Below the pieces are notes generated by a model. That model saw nothing but the letters and a program-made list of their open reading frames with translations. It searched no databases and had not been told where the DNA came from. A stretch of DNA of 64,000 bases from PALSA-612 sp963791225 (GTDB lineage Bacteria > Actinomycetota > Thermoleophilia > Gaiellales > Gaiellaceae). Made by a program: the position numbers and the translations under genes. The stretch's first letter is position 1. Each line of letters starts with the position of its first letter. The stretch spans positions 66,761 through 130,760 of the forward strand of contig CAWBRV010000002.1 of NCBI GenBank assembly GCA_963791225.1, read 5' to 3'. This document shows positions 61,932 to 64,000 of this stretch, in pieces.

Positions 61932-61970
61932 CGGCGCGAAGCCTCCACAGACACGTCACACGTCTCGGGC

Positions 61971-61976
61971 TAGCGT
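61971..61976 (+). promoter_or_regulatory. -10 hexamer TAGCGT of comM, leaderless
   Basis: TAGCGT ends six bases before GTG 61983. Confidence 0.45.
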
Positions 61977-61982
61977 CGAACC

Positions 61983-63446
61983 GTGCTCGCGCGGACGGTC
62001 ACGCACGCGCTCGTCGGCCTCGAGGCGCGACGCGTCGAGGTCGAAGCACACCTGCAGCTCGGCGTGCCGGGCTTCGCGATCGTCGGCCTCGCCGACCGGG
62101 CCTGCCAGGAGGCGAAGGAGCGCGTCCGCGTCGGGATCGCGTCGGCCGAGCTCGAATGGCCCGTCCGGCGGATCACCGTCAACCTGGCCCCCGCGGGCCT
62201 GCGTAAGGAGGGCTCCGGCTTCGACTTGCCGATCGCACTTGCCATCCTCGCCGCGTCCAGGCAGATCCCGGCAACCGCGCTCGCGGGCCATGCGGCGCTC
62301 GGCGAGCTCGCACTCGACGGTCGCGTGCGCCCGGTCGGAGGTGTCCTCGCAGCCGCGGAGGGCGCCCGCCGGGCCGGCTTCACACGCCTTCTCTGCGCTG
62401 CGGAGTCGACACCCGAAGCCGAGCTCGCGGGCGTCGATGCCGTCCCGCTCCGTCACCTGGCCGAGGCGGTCGCATACCTGCGCGGCGAGGGCGAGCCGCC
62501 GCCCTACTCGCCGCCCGCGAACGGAGCCGGCCCTGCACCCGCGCACCCGGACCTCGCCGACGTGCGCGGCCAGGAACGAGCCCGTCGGGCACTCGAGATC
62601 GCCGCCGCCGGGGCGCACAACCTGCTCCTCGCAGGCCCGCCGGGGACGGGCAAGACGATGCTGGCCCGCCGACTACCTGGCGTCCTGCCGCCGCTCTCGC
62701 CGGACGAGGCACTCGAGGTGACGCGGATCCACTCCGTCGCCGGGCTCGTCCACCCCGGCAGGCCGCTGATCGCCGAACCGCCCTTTCGGGCGCCGCACCA
62801 CTCGGCCTCGACGGCGGCGATCGTCGGCGGCGGGCCGGGGCCGCGGCCGGGTGAGGCGAGCCTCGCGCACCGGGGCGTTCTCCTGCTCGACGAGCTGCCT
62901 GAGTTCATGCGACCGGCGCTCGAGTCGCTGCGCCAGCCGCTCGAGGACGGTCTCGTCAGCGTCGCGCGCGCGGCCGGACAGGCGCTCTATCCGGCGCGGT
63001 TCCAGCTCGTGGCGACGATGAACCTCTGTCCGTGCGGCGCGCGCGGCGATCCGGCGGCCGAGTGCTCCTGCTCGCCACAACGGCTTGCGGCGTTCCGCGA
63101 CAAGCTCTCGCGGGCTCTCCTGGACCGCTTCGACCTCGTCGTCACCGTCCCGCGCCCGCGTGGCGTCGAGCTGGCGGCAGGCCCTGCGGAGGCGTCCGCG
63201 ACCGTGCGCGAGCGCGTCGGCGCCGCCCGCGGGCGCCTGCGGGCTCAGGCTCCGCGCCGGAACGCCGAGGCGGACGAGCTGCTGACCCGCGCCGTCGAGC
63301 GGCTGCCGCTCTCGGGACGCGGCAGGGCCCGCGTGGCCAGGACGGCGCAGACGATCGCCGCGCTCGCCGGAGCGGACGACGTCCTGCCGGAGCACGTGTC
63401 GGAAGCGCTCTCGTACCGCACGCCGTCGGAGCTCCAGCCGTCTTGA
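61983..63446 (+). CDS. comM: ComM/YifB AAA+ ATPase
   Basis: 487 residues. Lon-protease-like N-terminal domain (VEVEAHLQLGVPGFAIVGLA, GLRKEGSGFDLPIALAILAA), then Mg-chelatase-type AAA+ domain: NLLLAGPPGTGKTMLARRLP (Walker A), RGVLLLDELPEFMRPALESL (Walker B), ATMNLCPCGARGDP with the cysteine-rich turn, and the C-terminal LPLSGRGRARVARTAQTIA. ComM promotes branch migration during natural transformation in species tested. It overlaps dprA (TTGA), the other transformation factor. Confidence 0.93.
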   Translation: MLARTVTHALVGLEARRVEVEAHLQLGVPGFAIVGLADRACQEAKERVRVGIASAELEWPVRRITVNLAPAGLRKEGSGFDLPIALAILAASRQIPATALAGHAALGELALDGRVRPVGGVLAAAEGARRAGFTRLLCAAESTPEAELAGVDAVPLRHLAEAVAYLRGEGEPPPYSPPANGAGPAPAHPDLADVRGQERARRALEIAAAGAHNLLLAGPPGTGKTMLARRLPGVLPPLSPDEALEVTRIHSVAGLVHPGRPLIAEPPFRAPHHSASTAAIVGGGPGPRPGEASLAHRGVLLLDELPEFMRPALESLRQPLEDGLVSVARAAGQALYPARFQLVATMNLCPCGARGDPAAECSCSPQRLAAFRDKLSRALLDRFDLVVTVPRPRGVELAAGPAEASATVRERVGAARGRLRAQAPRRNAEADELLTRAVERLPLSGRGRARVARTAQTIAALAGADDVLPEHVSEALSYRTPSELQPS

Positions 63447-64000
63447 GCGAGCTCGCGCTGGCCGCGTTCGCGGCGCACACGGACTCGCACCTGATCGCGG
63501 CGCCGAAGAACGAGCGCTTCGCGCGCTTCCGACGCGAGTTCGACGAGCGCGCCTACCTGGCCGGACTCGCGGAACGAGGCTTGCGCTGGCTGCCCCGCTC
63601 GTCGCCGCACTTCCCGCCGGCACTCGGCGCGATCTTCGACGCGCCGGCGGGCCTGTTCGTGCGCGGACGCGGCGACCTGGAGCTCTTCGATCGTCCCGCG
63701 GTCGCGATCGTCGGTGCCCGCTCCTGCTCGTCATACGGCGCCGAAGTCGCGCGAATGCTCGGCCGTGAGCTCGCCGCCACGGGCCTCGTCGTGATCAGCG
63801 GCCTCGCGCGGGGAGTCGACGGCCATGCCCACCGCGGTGCGCTCGACGCCGGCGGTCTGACGGTCGCCGTCCTCGGCTGCGGCGTCGACCGCGACTACCC
63901 CGCCGCCCATGCCGAGCTCGCGACCCGCATCGCCGAGCGTGGCCTGATCGTGTCCGAGTACGCGCCCGGCGTCGAGCCGGCGCCGTGGCGCTTCCCGGCC
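63443..64000 (+). CDS. dprA: DNA-processing protein DprA, 3'-truncated by the window
   Basis: First 186 codons from a TTG that overlaps the comM stop. DprA loads RecA on incoming single-stranded DNA in transformation. Seen are an N-terminal helical part (FAAHTDSHLIAAPKNERFAR), PHFPPALGAIFDAPAGLFVRG, then the Rossmann-like core VAIVGARSCSSYGAEVARML, VVISGLARGVDGHAHRGALD and VAVLGCGVDRDYPAAHAEL. The C-terminal part lies outside the window. Confidence 0.93.
   Translation, partial: MSELALAAFAAHTDSHLIAAPKNERFARFRREFDERAYLAGLAERGLRWLPRSSPHFPPALGAIFDAPAGLFVRGRGDLELFDRPAVAIVGARSCSSYGAEVARMLGRELAATGLVVISGLARGVDGHAHRGALDAGGLTVAVLGCGVDRDYPAAHAELATRIAERGLIVSEYAPGVEPAPWRFPA

Noticed and set aside
1..64000. 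Mobile elements or prophage
   Set aside because: No transposase, integrase, phage structural gene or target-site duplication was recognised; the lone methyltransferase has no restriction partner.

Overview
The window is about 70% G+C by eye, almost fully coding, and reads as a chromosomal segment of an actinobacterium. The gene order rpmF-plsX-acpP-rnc-smc-ftsY-ffh-rpsP-khpA-rimM-trmD-lepB-rplS-rnhB-yraN, the very frequent GTG starts and the many secreted or membrane proteins of unknown function fit deep Actinomycetota such as Thermoleophilia (Gaiellales or Solirubrobacterales). That placement is inference. No phage, transposase, CRISPR array or plasmid gene is visible. No gap between genes exceeds 300 bases.

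Layout. 1-6300: the end of carB, a secreted Ig-repeat protein, a hydantoinase A/B pair and two small membrane proteins. 6360-14940: 2-oxoglutarate dehydrogenase E1, a tiny secreted peptide, a large cyclase-ATPase-TPR signalling protein, small acidic proteins and a flavin oxidase. 15100-24500: a transporter with a cyclic-nucleotide-binding domain, an ATP-grasp ligase, a flippase, an exporter, a secreted glycosidase and small proteins. 24587-30379: cydABDC for cytochrome bd oxidase. 30386-41171, minus strand: an operon for alpha-glucan breakdown (GH63-like, debranching enzyme, GH15), glucose-6-phosphate dehydrogenase, type II NADH dehydrogenase and a GMC oxidoreductase. 41453-45577: a sialidase-like secreted protein, tRNA-Ala, a LysR regulator and a drug/metabolite exporter. 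45591-59643: the housekeeping block, interrupted by an ABC-F protein and a cupin. 59808-64000: htpX, a DNA methyltransferase, and comM-dprA, which suggests natural transformation.

Two features run through the window. Many start codons lie 6 to 11 bases downstream of a TANNNT -10 hexamer with no Shine-Dalgarno sequence, which indicates common leaderless transcription; this was used to choose several starts. In addition, eleven otherwise intact genes, including essential ones (smc, ftsY, ffh, zwf), carry single-base insertions, nearly all placeable in short G or C runs, and three genes carry one in-frame stop codon. Sequencing or assembly error is the likeliest cause. Affected genes are given as single features spanning the frameshift.

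The most unusual gene structures are a signal peptidase I with an N-terminal degenerate J-domain and a four-cysteine insert, an rnhB that begins inside the acidic tail of rplS, an SMC protein of only about 826 residues, a CarB without its allosteric domain, and an ABC-F gene preceded by a ten-codon leader and two hairpins.
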